64,000 nucleotides of DNA, taken from Streptomyces sp. NBC_01454. GTDB taxonomy: Bacteria; Actinomycetota; Actinomycetes; Streptomycetales; Streptomycetaceae. Positions within the stretch are counted from its first letter, which is position 1; each line of letters opens with the position of its first letter. The notes below the pieces were generated by a model. That model did not search any database and was not told the origin of the DNA. It worked only from the letters and a program-made list of their open reading frames with translations. Positions 7,891 through 16,812 of this stretch are shown one piece after another. The translations under genes and the position numbers were made by a program. Where the stretch lies: NCBI RefSeq assembly GCF_036227565.1, contig NZ_CP109460.1, positions 5,394,001 through 5,458,000 on the forward strand. Reading direction: 5' to 3'.

Positions 7891-10323
7891 TCAGCCTGCT
7901 GCGGCCTGCCGGGAGCCGCCCGAGGACGACGCCGGATCCGGCTCCTCCGAGGACGACGCCGGCGCCGGCACCTTCCCTGCCTCTCCGGCGGGGCATCCGG
8001 CCTGCTGGGCCGGGATCCGGCGCACGCATTCGATGAGGTAGTCGCCGGTGTCCGGGTCGAGGGTGACGCCGTGGGTCTCGCTGTGGAAGCCGGGGAAGCG
8101 CCGGTCGAAGGATTCCAGGGCGGCCAGGTAGCGCAGCAGCGGACCGTCGGGGGTGCCGGTGTTCTCGCCGGGCATCAGGACGGGGATGCCGGGCGGGGTG
8201 ACGGTGACCATGGCGGCGGCGACCCGGTCGGCCGCGTCGGCCAGCCGTACCCGCTCGGTCCCGCCGCGGATGAGGCGCTGATAGCAGTGCTGGGGCGGCG
8301 TGACGGGCTCGGGCAGTTCCTGGAAGGCGGTGTCCAGCAGCTCGACCAGGCGGGCCTCGCGCAGGTGGTCGTGCATCTCCTGGCACAGTTCGCGCAGGGT
8401 CGAGCCGGTGTAGCGCCGGGGGTGGGCGGCGACCAGCTCGGGCAGCAGGCGCTCCAGCGGTGTGTCCTGGTCGTAGAGCGTCTTGAAGTCCATCAAGGCG
8501 TCCATCAGGGTTCCCCACTTGCCCTTGGTGATCCCCATGGAGAACAGGACGAGAGTGGTGTAGCTGTCGGTCTTCTCCACCACGATGTTCCTGGTGGCCA
8601 GATAGGCGGTGAGGACGCGTGCGGGGATGCCCCGGTCGGCCATCCGCCCGCCGGCGTCGATACCCGGGCAGGTGAGGGTGACCTTGACCGGGTCGAGCAG
8701 GCAGTAGCCCTCGGTCAGGCCGGGGAAGCCGTGCCAATCGGCACCGGGTTCCAGCTGCCAGCAGGAGGGTTCGGTGCGCAGCAGTTCCGCCGGGGCGTCG
8801 GCAAAGGGCAGCCGCTCCCCGGAGGCGGGGTCGACCACGCTGTCGGGCTGCCAGACACCGAAGAACCAGCCGGGCCGGTCACCGGCGGCCGCGATGCGCC
8901 GGCCGGTGCGTACGACGGCCTGGCGGAAGCGGACGGCCTCGGTCACCGCCTCGTCGATCAGCCAGCGGCCCTGCGGCCCGTCCATCATCGCGGTGGCCAC
9001 GTCCAGGGAAGCGATCATCGGGTACAGCGGCGAGGTGGTGCCGTGCATCATGAACGCCTCGTTGAACCGGTCGTGCTCCACCGGCGCCCGGGGAGCGGGC
9101 TTGACGTGGACCATGGCGCTCTGCGACAGCGCGGCCAGCAGCTTGTGCGTCGACTGGGTGGCGAAAACGGTCGGACGTTCGGGGCCGGGGAAGGTGTCGG
9201 GGCCCACCGCCATGCCGTAGCGCCCGGCGTACAGGGGATGGAAGCGGGCGTACGCGAACCAGGCCTCGTCGAAGTGGAGCCGCGGTGTGCTGGGTGCGAG
9301 GGCCCGGGCGACCTGAAGCGCGTCGTAACACAGGCCGTCGTACGTCGAGTTGGTGAGCACCGCGTACTGGGCCTCCGGGGAAACCGCGCCCCGGGCGAGC
9401 GGGTTGCGGGCGATCCGGGAAGCGATCGACTGCGCCTGGACCTCGGAGGGCGGCAGGGGGCCCGCCAGGCCGTAGCCGTTACGGGTGGGCACCAGATAGA
9501 CCGGCCGGGCTCCGGAGAGCACCAGACCGTGCAGGACCGACTTGTGGCAGTTGCGGTCCACCAGCGCGATCTCGTCGCGGGTGACGCTGAAGTGACCGAC
9601 CATGCGGTCGCAGGTCGAGTCGCCGTGGAGGACGAAATAGGTGCGGTCGGCGCCGAACACACGGGCGGCGTTGCGCTCCGCCGCGCCGACCGGGCCGGTG
9701 TGCTCGAACAGTGAGCCGAGTTCCCCGACCGAGATCGACAGGTCGCTGCGCAGCAGCCGTTCCCCGAAGTAGTCGTGAAAGGCCCGGCCGACCGGTGACT
9801 TGAGGAAGGCGACGCCGCCGGAGTGGGCAGGGGTGTGCCAGGAATATTCGTGCGCGTGGTCGAAGCGGCGCAGCGCCGTGAAGAACGGCGGCAGCAGCTC
9901 CTTTTGGTAACTGCGGGCGGCACTCGTGACCCGTCCGGCGATGAAGCGTGCGGTGTCCTCCAGCGGCCAGATGTAGCCGATCACTGTCTCGGCCACCCAC
10001 AGCGGCAGGTGTTCGAGGTCCTCGCCGGCCGTGACCAGGAAGACCGGCAGATTCTGGAACCGCCGGTCGATCCGGCGCAGTACATCGGCGCCGCCCGGCT
10101 CACCGGTGCTTTTGCCGCCCTGCGGAAGACCCCAGTCCACCACGGCCGCGGCCAGCCCCGCCTCGGTGCGCAGCACCGCCTGCGCATCCTCACTCGTCGA
10201 CGCCCACCGCACCTCGAAACCGCAGGCCGCCACCTCTCCGCTGATCCGCCGCAACTGCTCGGCCCCGACACCCCCGCCCCCCGGAACCTCCGCCACCGCA
10301 AACAGAACCACCCCGTCCGCCAT
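7891..10323 (-). CDS. PLP-dependent Orn/Lys/Arg decarboxylase
   Basis: An 810-residue fold-type I decarboxylase of the large bacterial Orn/Lys/Arg family, which makes a polyamine or polyamine precursor and consumes a proton. The N-terminal receiver-like wing domain spans about residues 1-120. The catalytic core has HTPAHSGG (near 163), HGDSTCDRM (near 233), HFDEAW with the PLP-binding Asp near 352, and STHK with the Schiff-base Lys near 394. A C-terminal domain follows, ending in a low-complexity tail rich in Ser, Glu and Pro. The start at 10323 has GGAGGGG upstream; longer in-frame starts lack this. The substrate (Arg, Lys or Orn) cannot be decided here. The gene stands alone between the terD-like remnant and the tRNA remnant. 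Confidence 0.92.
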   Translation of the reverse strand: MADGVVLFAVAEVPGGGGVGAEQLRRISGEVAACGFEVRWASTSEDAQAVLRTEAGLAAAVVDWGLPQGGKSTGEPGGADVLRRIDRRFQNLPVFLVTAGEDLEHLPLWVAETVIGYIWPLEDTARFIAGRVTSAARSYQKELLPPFFTALRRFDHAHEYSWHTPAHSGGVAFLKSPVGRAFHDYFGERLLRSDLSISVGELGSLFEHTGPVGAAERNAARVFGADRTYFVLHGDSTCDRMVGHFSVTRDEIALVDRNCHKSVLHGLVLSGARPVYLVPTRNGYGLAGPLPPSEVQAQSIASRIARNPLARGAVSPEAQYAVLTNSTYDGLCYDALQVARALAPSTPRLHFDEAWFAYARFHPLYAGRYGMAVGPDTFPGPERPTVFATQSTHKLLAALSQSAMVHVKPAPRAPVEHDRFNEAFMMHGTTSPLYPMIASLDVATAMMDGPQGRWLIDEAVTEAVRFRQAVVRTGRRIAAAGDRPGWFFGVWQPDSVVDPASGERLPFADAPAELLRTEPSCWQLEPGADWHGFPGLTEGYCLLDPVKVTLTCPGIDAGGRMADRGIPARVLTAYLATRNIVVEKTDSYTTLVLFSMGITKGKWGTLMDALMDFKTLYDQDTPLERLLPELVAAHPRRYTGSTLRELCQEMHDHLREARLVELLDTAFQELPEPVTPPQHCYQRLIRGGTERVRLADAADRVAAAMVTVTPPGIPVLMPGENTGTPDGPLLRYLAALESFDRRFPGFHSETHGVTLDPDTGDYLIECVRRIPAQQAGCPAGEAGKVPAPASSSEEPDPASSSGGSRQAAAG

Positions 10324-10520
10324 GCTGCCCCTCCACATCCCTCGCCGTTCGCCCCGCCGCACCACGCGACCTCCCACCAGCCAACGCGACAGCCCCCCTC
10401 ACCACCTCCCAACCCCTGTCAAACCACACCCTTGAGGGAACCGGACTCGGGCCCGTACTGCCCGCGCCACCCACATCCACGAAGGGTCGGGTCCAGCTCC
10501 TCCGCGTGCGCGGCTACATA

Positions 10521-10606
10521 TGCCCTGACCAGCAAAAAGACCCTCCGGTGGGAGGGTCTCCGCCGGCGCCCCCGGCAGGACTCGCACCTACGGTCAAGTG
10601 CTCGGA
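10521..10606 (-). repeat. Decayed tRNA-Arg 3' half plus terminator (old attachment-site copy)
   Basis: Reading the minus strand, this is a mutated copy of the 3' half of a tRNA-Arg gene followed by its terminator hairpin (GACCCTCC...GGGAGGGTC, about 10539-10557, then a T-run). It matches the att repeats at 20658-20750 and 46392-46484, including the outer segment tgccctgaccagcaaaaaga, but has changes in the T-arm and anticodon loop. No D-arm or 5' half is present. It marks the left edge of a segment of about 10 kb bounded by tRNA remnants. Confidence 0.7.
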
Positions 10607-10791
10607 AGGCACTTGCTGGGGCTGGTGGGACTGGTAGGACTGGTGGGGCATGTGCTGCGTGCGCCCCGCCCCACCGCCCCGAGAACGTGAGGCGCCGTCA
10701 AGGCGGGGGCGCCGCAGGGTGGGTGACAGGAGTGGGGCTGCATGCCGGTCCGGCATCGCCTCCAGCGAGTCGGCGCCCAGGGCCATCATCG
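10607..10791. other. Remnant DNA between tRNA copy and HxlR-hydrolase gene
   Basis: Includes a short direct repeat of ctggtgggact/ctggtaggact units (about 10621-10650). In another minus-strand frame, a short stretch (YLTMMALGADSLEAMPD, about 10741-10797) looks like the end of an unidentified protein joined to the broken hydrolase. I see no intact gene. Confidence 0.35.
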
Positions 10792-11379
10792 TCAGGTACT
10801 CGGCTCGTCCAGCGACAGCGACAGCGGCATGGTGGAGCGGGGAGTGTCGCCGCTGCCGGGGTAGTCGACGCCGACCACGGTGTGGTGGGCGGCCAGGCCG
10901 TCCAGGATCGGTCCGTAGGTGCCGGCCACGCTGCTGCCGGCGCCGTGGGCGAGGGCGAGGCCGGGGGCGGAGCCCAGGACGGTGCGGGCGAAGGTGGCTT
11001 CGGGCAGGGTGCGTGCGGACACGGGGGGCGCCTTTCCGGGGGAGTGGCGGGGTGTGCGGGTGCGGTGCTGTGACCAGCAGCGGATCTGTTCCAGGGCGGG
11101 TAGCAGGGCCCGCCCGTCGGAGGTGAGCGTGTAAGTGGCGGGCCCGGGCGGGAGTTGGGCGTGGGTGACGAGCCCGGTCTCGACGAGTTCGCGTAGCCGG
11201 TCGGCGAGCATCTTGGTGCTGATGCGCTCGATGGCGGTGCTCAGTTCGCCGTAGCGGGCGGGTCGGGTGGCCAGGGTGTGGAGGATGATGCCGGTCCACT
11301 TCTGGCCGAGGACCTCGAACGCGGCGATGAGGTCCGCGTCGGCCGTCAGCGGCACGGGGAGGATGGGCCGGGCTGCCAT
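10792..11379 (-). CDS. HxlR-family regulator fused in frame to a truncated alpha/beta-hydrolase
   Basis: 195 residues. Residues 1-110 are a winged-helix HxlR-type repressor (FEVLGQKWTGIILHTLATRPARYGEL, then ISTKMLADRLREL and a GPATYTLTSDGRALLP wing). These repressors often respond to quinones or aldehydes. From about residue 118 the same frame continues into the N-terminus of an alpha/beta-hydrolase (SARTLPEATFARTVLG, LAHGAGSS, VDYPGSGDTPRST), which ends abruptly at about residue 195 with no catalytic triad. A GTG at 11028 with GGAAAGG upstream would be the natural hydrolase start, so the apparent fusion may be two genes that lost the first stop codon. It lies downstream of the oxidoreductase gene. 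Confidence 0.75.
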   Translation of the reverse strand: MAARPILPVPLTADADLIAAFEVLGQKWTGIILHTLATRPARYGELSTAIERISTKMLADRLRELVETGLVTHAQLPPGPATYTLTSDGRALLPALEQIRCWSQHRTRTPRHSPGKAPPVSARTLPEATFARTVLGSAPGLALAHGAGSSVAGTYGPILDGLAAHHTVVGVDYPGSGDTPRSTMPLSLSLDEPST

Positions 11380-11503
11380 GAGTCTCGCGGTCCTCCGTCC
11401 TTGGTGGGGCGTTCGACGGGTGGGTGGGCCGCAGCCGGCCGGGGGTGCCGACTGCGGCCCGGCCGCCTCGCCCGCTCCGGCGAGGGGAGGCGGCGGCAGG
11501 GGG

Positions 11504-12409
11504 TCAGGGAAGGAGAACGACCTTGCCCCGGTTGCGGCGGGCCTCGAGGTCACCGTGTGCGGTGGCGGCCTGGTCGAGCGGATAGGTGCGCCATACGGGG
11601 ACATCGAGCTCGCCGGCGGCGGCCAGTCGCACCAGCTGCGACAGCGAGTCGTCGGCCGGGTCGGCGCTGCCGGCGCTGAAGCGGACGCCGTGCTGCGCGG
11701 CGGACATGTCGGCGATGGTGAGGACGTGTCCGCTGTCACCGGTCAGGGCGACGGACTCGGCGAGTACGCTGGCGCCGGAGGCGTCGAAGACGGCGTCGAC
11801 TCCCTGGGGAGCCGCGGCCCGCACCCGCTCCACCCAGCCGTCGCCGTAGCGGACCGCGGTGGCCCCGAGCGCGGTGACGCGCTCGATGTCGTGCTCGCCG
11901 ACCGTCCCGACGACGGTGATGCCGCGGGCGGCGGCCAGCTGCACGGCGACGGTGCCCACGCTGCCGGCGGCGCCGTGGATGAGCAGGGTCTGCCCCGCCC
12001 GCACCGCCAGCTGCCGCAGGACCCGGAACGCGGTCTGACCGACCGTGACCAGCGAGGCGGCAATCTCCCACGACAGGTCCCGGGGTTTGGCCACCGGCCG
12101 GTCGAGCAGGGCGAATTCGCCGTAGCTGCCGCCGGCGGCGGCACCGAGAACCTCGTCACCCACGGCCGCGTCGGCCCCCTCGCCGACGGCATCGACGACA
12201 CCGGCCGCATCCAGGCCGGGGGTCACGGGAAAGCGGGCCGGGGCGACCTTGGCCAGCAGACCGGACCGGATCTTGATGTCGAGAGGGTTCACGGAGGCGG
12301 CCCGCACGCGGATCCGGACCTGGCCCGGGCCCGGCTCCGGTGTGGTGACCTCCGACAGTCGCAGCACCTCGGGTGCGCCGTACTCGGAGAAGGTGATTGC
12401 TGTGGACAT
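11504..12409 (-). CDS. NADP-dependent quinone oxidoreductase-like MDR family protein
   Basis: A 301-residue zinc-independent medium-chain dehydrogenase/reductase. It has the N-terminal GroES-like fold (GPGQVRIRVRAASVNPLDIK, VTPGLDAAGVVDAVGEG) and a Rossmann fold with HGAAGSVGTVAVQLA for NADPH, ending RNRGKVVLLP. Such enzymes reduce quinones or enones. The start at 12409 has GGGAG about 7 bases upstream, better than the upstream in-frame start. It lies 84 bases downstream of the Old Yellow Enzyme gene and upstream of the HxlR gene on the same strand, so the three probably form one detoxification operon. Confidence 0.9.
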   Translation of the reverse strand: MSTAITFSEYGAPEVLRLSEVTTPEPGPGQVRIRVRAASVNPLDIKIRSGLLAKVAPARFPVTPGLDAAGVVDAVGEGADAAVGDEVLGAAAGGSYGEFALLDRPVAKPRDLSWEIAASLVTVGQTAFRVLRQLAVRAGQTLLIHGAAGSVGTVAVQLAAARGITVVGTVGEHDIERVTALGATAVRYGDGWVERVRAAAPQGVDAVFDASGASVLAESVALTGDSGHVLTIADMSAAQHGVRFSAGSADPADDSLSQLVRLAAAGELDVPVWRTYPLDQAATAHGDLEARRNRGKVVLLP

Positions 12410-12493
12410 CGCAGACTCCCAGGTAGGGACGGGTGGAGTGGGGAACCGCACGCGCTGTCACGCACTGTGCGGCCGCCTCGGCGGGGTCGCCGC

Positions 12494-13564
12494 TCAGGCG
12501 GGGAGGGTGGGGTAGTCGGTGTAGCCGCGGTGGTCGCCGCCGTAGAACGTGGCCTTGTCGGCGGTGTTGAACGGACCGCCGGAGGCGAGGCGCCGGGGCA
12601 GGTCGGGGTTGGCCAGGAACAGCGCGCCGTAGGCGATCATGTCCGCGCTGCCGTCCTCGATCAGCCCGAGCGCGTCGGGGCCGGTGGCGTCGGGGTAGGT
12701 GAAGGGGTTGAGGACGAACGTGCCCGGCCAGGCCTTGCGCAGCCGCGGGGTCAGGTCGCGGTTCGGCCCCTCCATCAGGTGCAGATAGGCCAGGTCCAGG
12801 CCGGCGAGCCGCTCCAGCAGGGCGAGGTAGACCTCGTCCGGGTTGTCCTCGGAGATGTCGTTGAACTGGTTCCCGGGCGAGATCCGCAGGCCGACCCGGT
12901 CGCTGCCGATCGCCTCGGCCACGGCGGTGACGACCTCGACGGCGAAGCGGATGCGGCCCTCGGTGTCGCCGCCCCAGGCGTCGGTGCGGTGGTTGGTGTT
13001 GGGCGCGAGGAACTGGTGGATCAGGTAGCCGTTGGCGCCGTGGAGCTCAACGCCGTCGAACCCGGCCTCGACCGCGTTGCGCGCCGCGTCGGCGAAGTCG
13101 GCGACGGTCTGCCGGATCTCCGCCTCGGTCAGCTCCTTCGGCGTGACGAACTCCTTGGGCCCCTTGTGGGTGAAGACCTGGCCCTTGGCGGCCACCGCGG
13201 ACGGCCCCACCGGCACCAGGCCGTCGGGCAGCAGGCTGGGGTGGCCGATCCGGCCGGTGTGCATCAGCTGCGCGAAGATCGCACCGCCCTCGCGGTGCAC
13301 GGCATCGGTCACCGTCCGCCATGCCCGCACCTGCCCGGCCGAGTGCAGACCGGGGGTCTCGGGGTAGCCCTGGCCGAGCGGCGAGGGCTGGATGCCCTCG
13401 GTGACGATCAGCCCGGCGCCGGCGCGCTGCGCGTAGTACGTCGCCATCAGCTCGGTCGGCTCGGCGCCCGGCCCGTAGGCACGGCTGCGGGTCATCGGTG
13501 CCATCACGAGGCGGTTCGCCAGGTGCTTGTCGCCCAGGGCGATCGGATCAAAAGCAGTGGTCAT
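12494..13564 (-). CDS. Old Yellow Enzyme family alkene reductase (NADH:flavin oxidoreductase)
   Basis: A 356-residue TIM-barrel FMN enzyme of the OYE/NemA group, which reduces activated C=C bonds or nitro compounds with NAD(P)H. It begins FDPIALGDKHLANRLVMAPMTRSRA. It contains FAQLMHTGRIGHP, VELHGANGYLIHQFLAPNTNHRTD (active-site His-Gly-Ala-Asn region) and LRISPGNQFNDI, and ends FYGGDHRGYTDYPTL as in NemA-like proteins. The ATG has AGGAAAG upstream. It is the first gene of the OYE-oxidoreductase-HxlR block and is divergent from a MarR gene; a 17-bp direct repeat in the shared promoter region is a likely operator. Confidence 0.93.
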   Translation of the reverse strand: MTTAFDPIALGDKHLANRLVMAPMTRSRAYGPGAEPTELMATYYAQRAGAGLIVTEGIQPSPLGQGYPETPGLHSAGQVRAWRTVTDAVHREGGAIFAQLMHTGRIGHPSLLPDGLVPVGPSAVAAKGQVFTHKGPKEFVTPKELTEAEIRQTVADFADAARNAVEAGFDGVELHGANGYLIHQFLAPNTNHRTDAWGGDTEGRIRFAVEVVTAVAEAIGSDRVGLRISPGNQFNDISEDNPDEVYLALLERLAGLDLAYLHLMEGPNRDLTPRLRKAWPGTFVLNPFTYPDATGPDALGLIEDGSADMIAYGALFLANPDLPRRLASGGPFNTADKATFYGGDHRGYTDYPTLPA

Positions 13565-13630
13565 GGTCTCTTTCCTCGGGAGATGTGAGGTGCCGCGGAA
13601 CCGGCGCTCGGGAGCCCGGGCCAGCGAATG

Positions 13631-13668
13631 CCTGTCCGAACAAGTAAATCACCTGTCCGAACAAGTAA
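13631..13668. promoter_or_regulatory. Two 17-bp direct repeats, candidate operator of the OYE/MarR promoter region
   Basis: The sequence cctgtccgaacaagtaa occurs twice, at 13631-13647 and 13652-13668, with a 21-bp period (two helical turns). It lies 67 bases upstream of the OYE start and about 150 bases upstream of the MarR start. The regularity and position suggest a dimer-pair binding site for the HxlR or MarR regulator nearby; which one is inference. Confidence 0.6.
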
Positions 13669-13814
13669 CGGTCACGAATCCATTCCTGCTTTCAGATGTG
13701 AAGCACGTAACACGTTGCTACCTGCGCGTATGTCCCTTGAGGTCGGCATGGGCGCTGTACGGCCCGGGGCTGAGAGGTAGGGTTACGCTGCCCAAACAGG
13801 AAAGTGAGAGGCAG

Positions 13815-14447
13815 ATGACGCAGTCCACACCGGAAGCCGGGAAGGGATCCACAGCGACGGGACAGGAAGCCACTGTCCCGGTACCGGCCGCGGCCGGCGG
13901 CGGGCCGGTCAGTCACGCGATCTTCCGCCTGGCCCGTCTGCATCGCATGTTCGCCGGACAGCTCTTGCGCCGGATCGGCCTGCATCCGGGTCAGGAGCTG
14001 GTCATGATGCACCTGTGGGAACTCGGCCCCCAGCGGCAGACCGACCTGGTGCGCCTGATGGACTCCGACGCCGCCACCATGACCCGCACCGTCCGGCGCC
14101 TGGAACAGGCCGGCTTCGTCCGCCGCCGCCCCTCGCCCACCGACAAACGCGCCTCACTCATCGAGCCGACGGCGGCCAGCCACGCCCTGCGCCGCGAGGT
14201 CGAGCAGGTCTGGAGCCAGCTCGAGGACCTCTCAACGGCGGGCCTCTCCGACGACGAACGGACCGCGGCCCTGCACACCCTGGAACGCCTGGAGCAGAAT
14301 TTGGTCCGGGCTGCGGCTGAGGCGGCTGAGGCGGCTGAGGCGGCTGAGGCGGCTGAGGCGGCGGAGGCGGCTGAGGCGGCCAGTGCAGCCAGTGCAGCCA
14401 GTGCAGCCAATGCGGCTGATGCTGCGGGTGCGAGCGGGGCGGGTTAG
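13815..14447 (+). CDS. MarR-family regulator with an Ala-rich repeat tail
   Basis: A 210-residue regulator. The winged-helix MarR core (about residues 35-155) includes FRLARLHRMFAGQLLRRIGL, GPQRQTDLVRLMDSDAATMT and the wing RRRPSPTDKRASLIEPT. MarR proteins are usually ligand-responsive repressors. The C-terminus from about residue 167 is a run of Ala-Ala-Glu then Ala-Ala-Ser triplets, encoded by twelve tandem 9-bp units. The start at 13815 follows GTGAGAGG. It is divergent from the OYE operon and may share its operator region. The tail length is likely to vary between strains, because unit loss or gain stays in frame. Confidence 0.88.
   Translation: MTQSTPEAGKGSTATGQEATVPVPAAAGGGPVSHAIFRLARLHRMFAGQLLRRIGLHPGQELVMMHLWELGPQRQTDLVRLMDSDAATMTRTVRRLEQAGFVRRRPSPTDKRASLIEPTAASHALRREVEQVWSQLEDLSTAGLSDDERTAALHTLERLEQNLVRAAAEAAEAAEAAEAAEAAEAAEAASAASAASAANAADAAGASGAG
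14313..14420 (+). repeat. Tandem 9-bp repeat (12 units) inside the marR-like gene
   Basis: Five perfect gcggctgag units are followed by variants (gcggcggag, gcggctgag, gcggccagt, gcagccagt twice, gcagccaat, gcggctgat). All are 9 bp, so slippage changes the protein by three residues at a time without frameshift. Confidence 0.9.
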
Positions 14448-14733
14448 CGCCTCTGCGGGGGGGGGGCCGCCGAGTTCGCGTCGTAGCCACTCACGGAAGC
14501 CCGGTGACGGCAGCCCGACAGCGCCGGATCTTCCCCGTTGCCGTACCTGGTTGCCACGGCACGGGAGCTCTCGGCGATCTCGCCGAACCAGTGCTCCGCG
14601 CTCTCTGCTGCAACGTCGCACACAGCACCTCGGCAATGTGGTTCGACCGCGTCGCCTCGACACTTCACGTCGACACGTCACTTCGGTCCGATGCGATCGT
14701 CACTTTCGCTGTGGTTCCGAACAAGGGCAGCGT

Positions 14734-16812
14734 TCAGAGCCGGCCCAGCCGTGCGACAAGGAGCGCGGCGTCGTCCGCGGAGTTGGCCGGACGTACCGCC
14801 GTCATCGCGTCACAGATCTCGTCCAGGGGTGCCTTCGGGTCGCGGACGGCACGGCTCAGGAGCGCGATTCCCTGGTCGAGGTCCAGAACCGCATTGCGGT
14901 CTTCGATCATCCCGTCCGTGTAGAGGACTATCAGGCTCCCGGGCGGGACGGGGTGTTCCTGGTCGGCGTACACGTCGTGGAGGCCCATCCCCACGGGCGG
15001 CCCTGGCTCGCACTCCAGCAGGGCTACTGATCCGTCCGGCCTGATCAGCAGAGGGGGCGGGTGTCCGGCGAGTGCGATGCGGCAGCGTCCCACACCCCCG
15101 TCGTACACGACGCAGGTACAGGTCGCGGCGAGTTCGCCGTCGTTTCCGGTGAACAACCCGTCCAAGCGGGTGAGCAGTTGTCCTGGCGGCAGTCCCACGG
15201 CCAGCAGCGCGTGCACCGAGGAGCGGTAGCAGCCCATCGCGGCGGCGGCGCCCACGCCATGGCCGATCACGTCACCGATCCCCAACCCGATCCGGCCGCC
15301 CGGGAGGGGCACCGCGTCGTACCAGTCGCCCCCGGCCAAGGTGTCGTCTTCGGCCGGGCGGTAGCGGTACGTCAGTTGGAACCACTTCGCCGATGGCAGC
15401 TGGGTGGGGAGCAGGTGGCGCTGGAGCGCGAGAGCGGCCAGCCGTTCGCGTCGATAGAGCAGCGCGTTGTCGATCGCGGTGGCGGTACGGGCCGTGATCT
15501 CGCGCGCCAGGAGCGTGTCCTCGGAACTGAAGGCATCCGCCTGCCGCAGGAAGGTCACGGCTCCGATCACCCTGCCGACCGCGACCAGCGGCACCGCCAT
15601 GCCGTGCAGTGCGGACCCGTCCTTCTTAGCGGTCTCGAATGCCACAGGCTGCGCTGAGCTGACGCACTGGGCGGCGGCCCGGAGCGTCGGACGTGGCTGC
15701 GGCAGCGCGTCCTCGGGACGTGGCCTGCTGGCGCCTGACGTGAGATTCAGGGGGTGGAAAAGAGGCCCCCGTGGGGCAGCGGGCTGCTCGCCGGATTCCG
15801 CCGCACGGGCGTCGAAGGAATCGGCGGTCGGCTGCGCCGCGCTCTCCAGCAGATCGACCTCGACAGCATCGGCGAATCCCGGAACGCAGGCTGCTACAAG
15901 CTCGGTCGCGACGGTTCGAGGGTCCAACCCCTGGCCGAGCCTGGCACTGACCCGGCCCAGCAGTTCCAGCCTGCGCCGCACGTGGGCCGTGTCCAGGAGT
16001 TCCCCTCCGCCGTCCGTCAACTCGTAGATGACGCCTCCTACGCCCATGACCCTGCCGTCGGGCCCTTGAAGCGGGAACAGGTTTCCGATGACCTCGTACG
16101 CATCGCCGTCCGGCCTGTTGGCCGCCACCCGGAGGTTCTCGATGGTCTCCCCTTTGTCCACAACGCGGCGCAGCATCTTTTCCATCGCATCCGGATCAGG
16201 AAGGTCCAGAATTTCGAGGGCGGACCGGCCCAGATGCTGTTCGACGGGGATGCAATGCACGCGGGCGTACGACTCGTTGACATACACGTAGCGCAGTTCC
16301 GTGTCGACTACCGCCAGGCCGACGGGTGAGGAATGCAGAAGACGGTCGAGCGTGACCGCGTGGCCCTGGCTGGTCACTTGTGTCTCGGGCACCGCCACGG
16401 CGAGTACGCCCGTACCGGCCGCCAGCGGAACTGGCACGGGGTGCCAGGAGACGCTGCGGCATGTGCCGTCGCGGCAGCGGAGCCAGTCGGTGTGCACGCT
16501 GTCGGCGGTGCGCAGCAGTGCCTGGACGAGGGCACCTCCCCGTAGCCTCGTCCGGTCGGCGAGCAGCGCCGCGTCCCGGCCGATGACCTCCTGATCCGGA
16601 TAGCCGGTCAGCGCCTGTGCGCCGTCGCTCCAGAGCTGGACGCGCCCGTCGGGATCGATGAGGACTGTGGCCAGCGGGGTCCCGGATTGTGGCTCGGCCA
16701 CTACCAAAGGTGGCGACGCAGGTCGCCTACCGGGCCGACCTCCCGCATGCGCAGAATCCACCTTGCACACCGTCCCAGCAGCGTGGACGGGCACGTGCGC
16801 ACAGGATGGCAC
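14734..16812 (-). CDS. PAS-PAS-GAF-PP2C (SpoIIE-type) serine phosphatase
   Basis: A 692-residue cytoplasmic multi-domain sensor phosphatase. Domains: PAS 1 (about 45-145, VLIDPDGRVQLWSDGAQALTG), PAS 2 (about 160-275, LAVVDTELRYVYVNESYARVH), GAF (about 300-455, GMAVPLVAVGRVIGAVTFLR), and a PP2C/SpoIIE domain (about 480-692, LAGGDWYDAVPLPGGRIGLGIGD, GHGVGAAAAM, IVLYTDGMIEDR). The metal-binding Asp residues GGDWYD, IGDVIGHG and YTDG are present. Such proteins dephosphorylate anti-anti-sigma factors. No partner gene is adjacent. The GTG at 16812 is the longest start; the true start may be further in. Confidence 0.9.
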   Translation of the reverse strand: MPSCAHVPVHAAGTVCKVDSAHAGGRPGRRPASPPLVVAEPQSGTPLATVLIDPDGRVQLWSDGAQALTGYPDQEVIGRDAALLADRTRLRGGALVQALLRTADSVHTDWLRCRDGTCRSVSWHPVPVPLAAGTGVLAVAVPETQVTSQGHAVTLDRLLHSSPVGLAVVDTELRYVYVNESYARVHCIPVEQHLGRSALEILDLPDPDAMEKMLRRVVDKGETIENLRVAANRPDGDAYEVIGNLFPLQGPDGRVMGVGGVIYELTDGGGELLDTAHVRRRLELLGRVSARLGQGLDPRTVATELVAACVPGFADAVEVDLLESAAQPTADSFDARAAESGEQPAAPRGPLFHPLNLTSGASRPRPEDALPQPRPTLRAAAQCVSSAQPVAFETAKKDGSALHGMAVPLVAVGRVIGAVTFLRQADAFSSEDTLLAREITARTATAIDNALLYRRERLAALALQRHLLPTQLPSAKWFQLTYRYRPAEDDTLAGGDWYDAVPLPGGRIGLGIGDVIGHGVGAAAAMGCYRSSVHALLAVGLPPGQLLTRLDGLFTGNDGELAATCTCVVYDGGVGRCRIALAGHPPPLLIRPDGSVALLECEPGPPVGMGLHDVYADQEHPVPPGSLIVLYTDGMIEDRNAVLDLDQGIALLSRAVRDPKAPLDEICDAMTAVRPANSADDAALLVARLGRL

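Noticed and set aside
7259..8737. A 492-residue minus-strand frame overlapping the decarboxylase
   Set aside because: Only its C-terminal part is real (TerD-like first half). The rest is a shadow of the decarboxylase gene in another frame.
11267..13588. A 773-residue plus-strand frame opposite the oxidoreductase and OYE genes
   Set aside because: It is Gly/Arg/Val-rich antisense of two well-recognised genes and has no domain signature.
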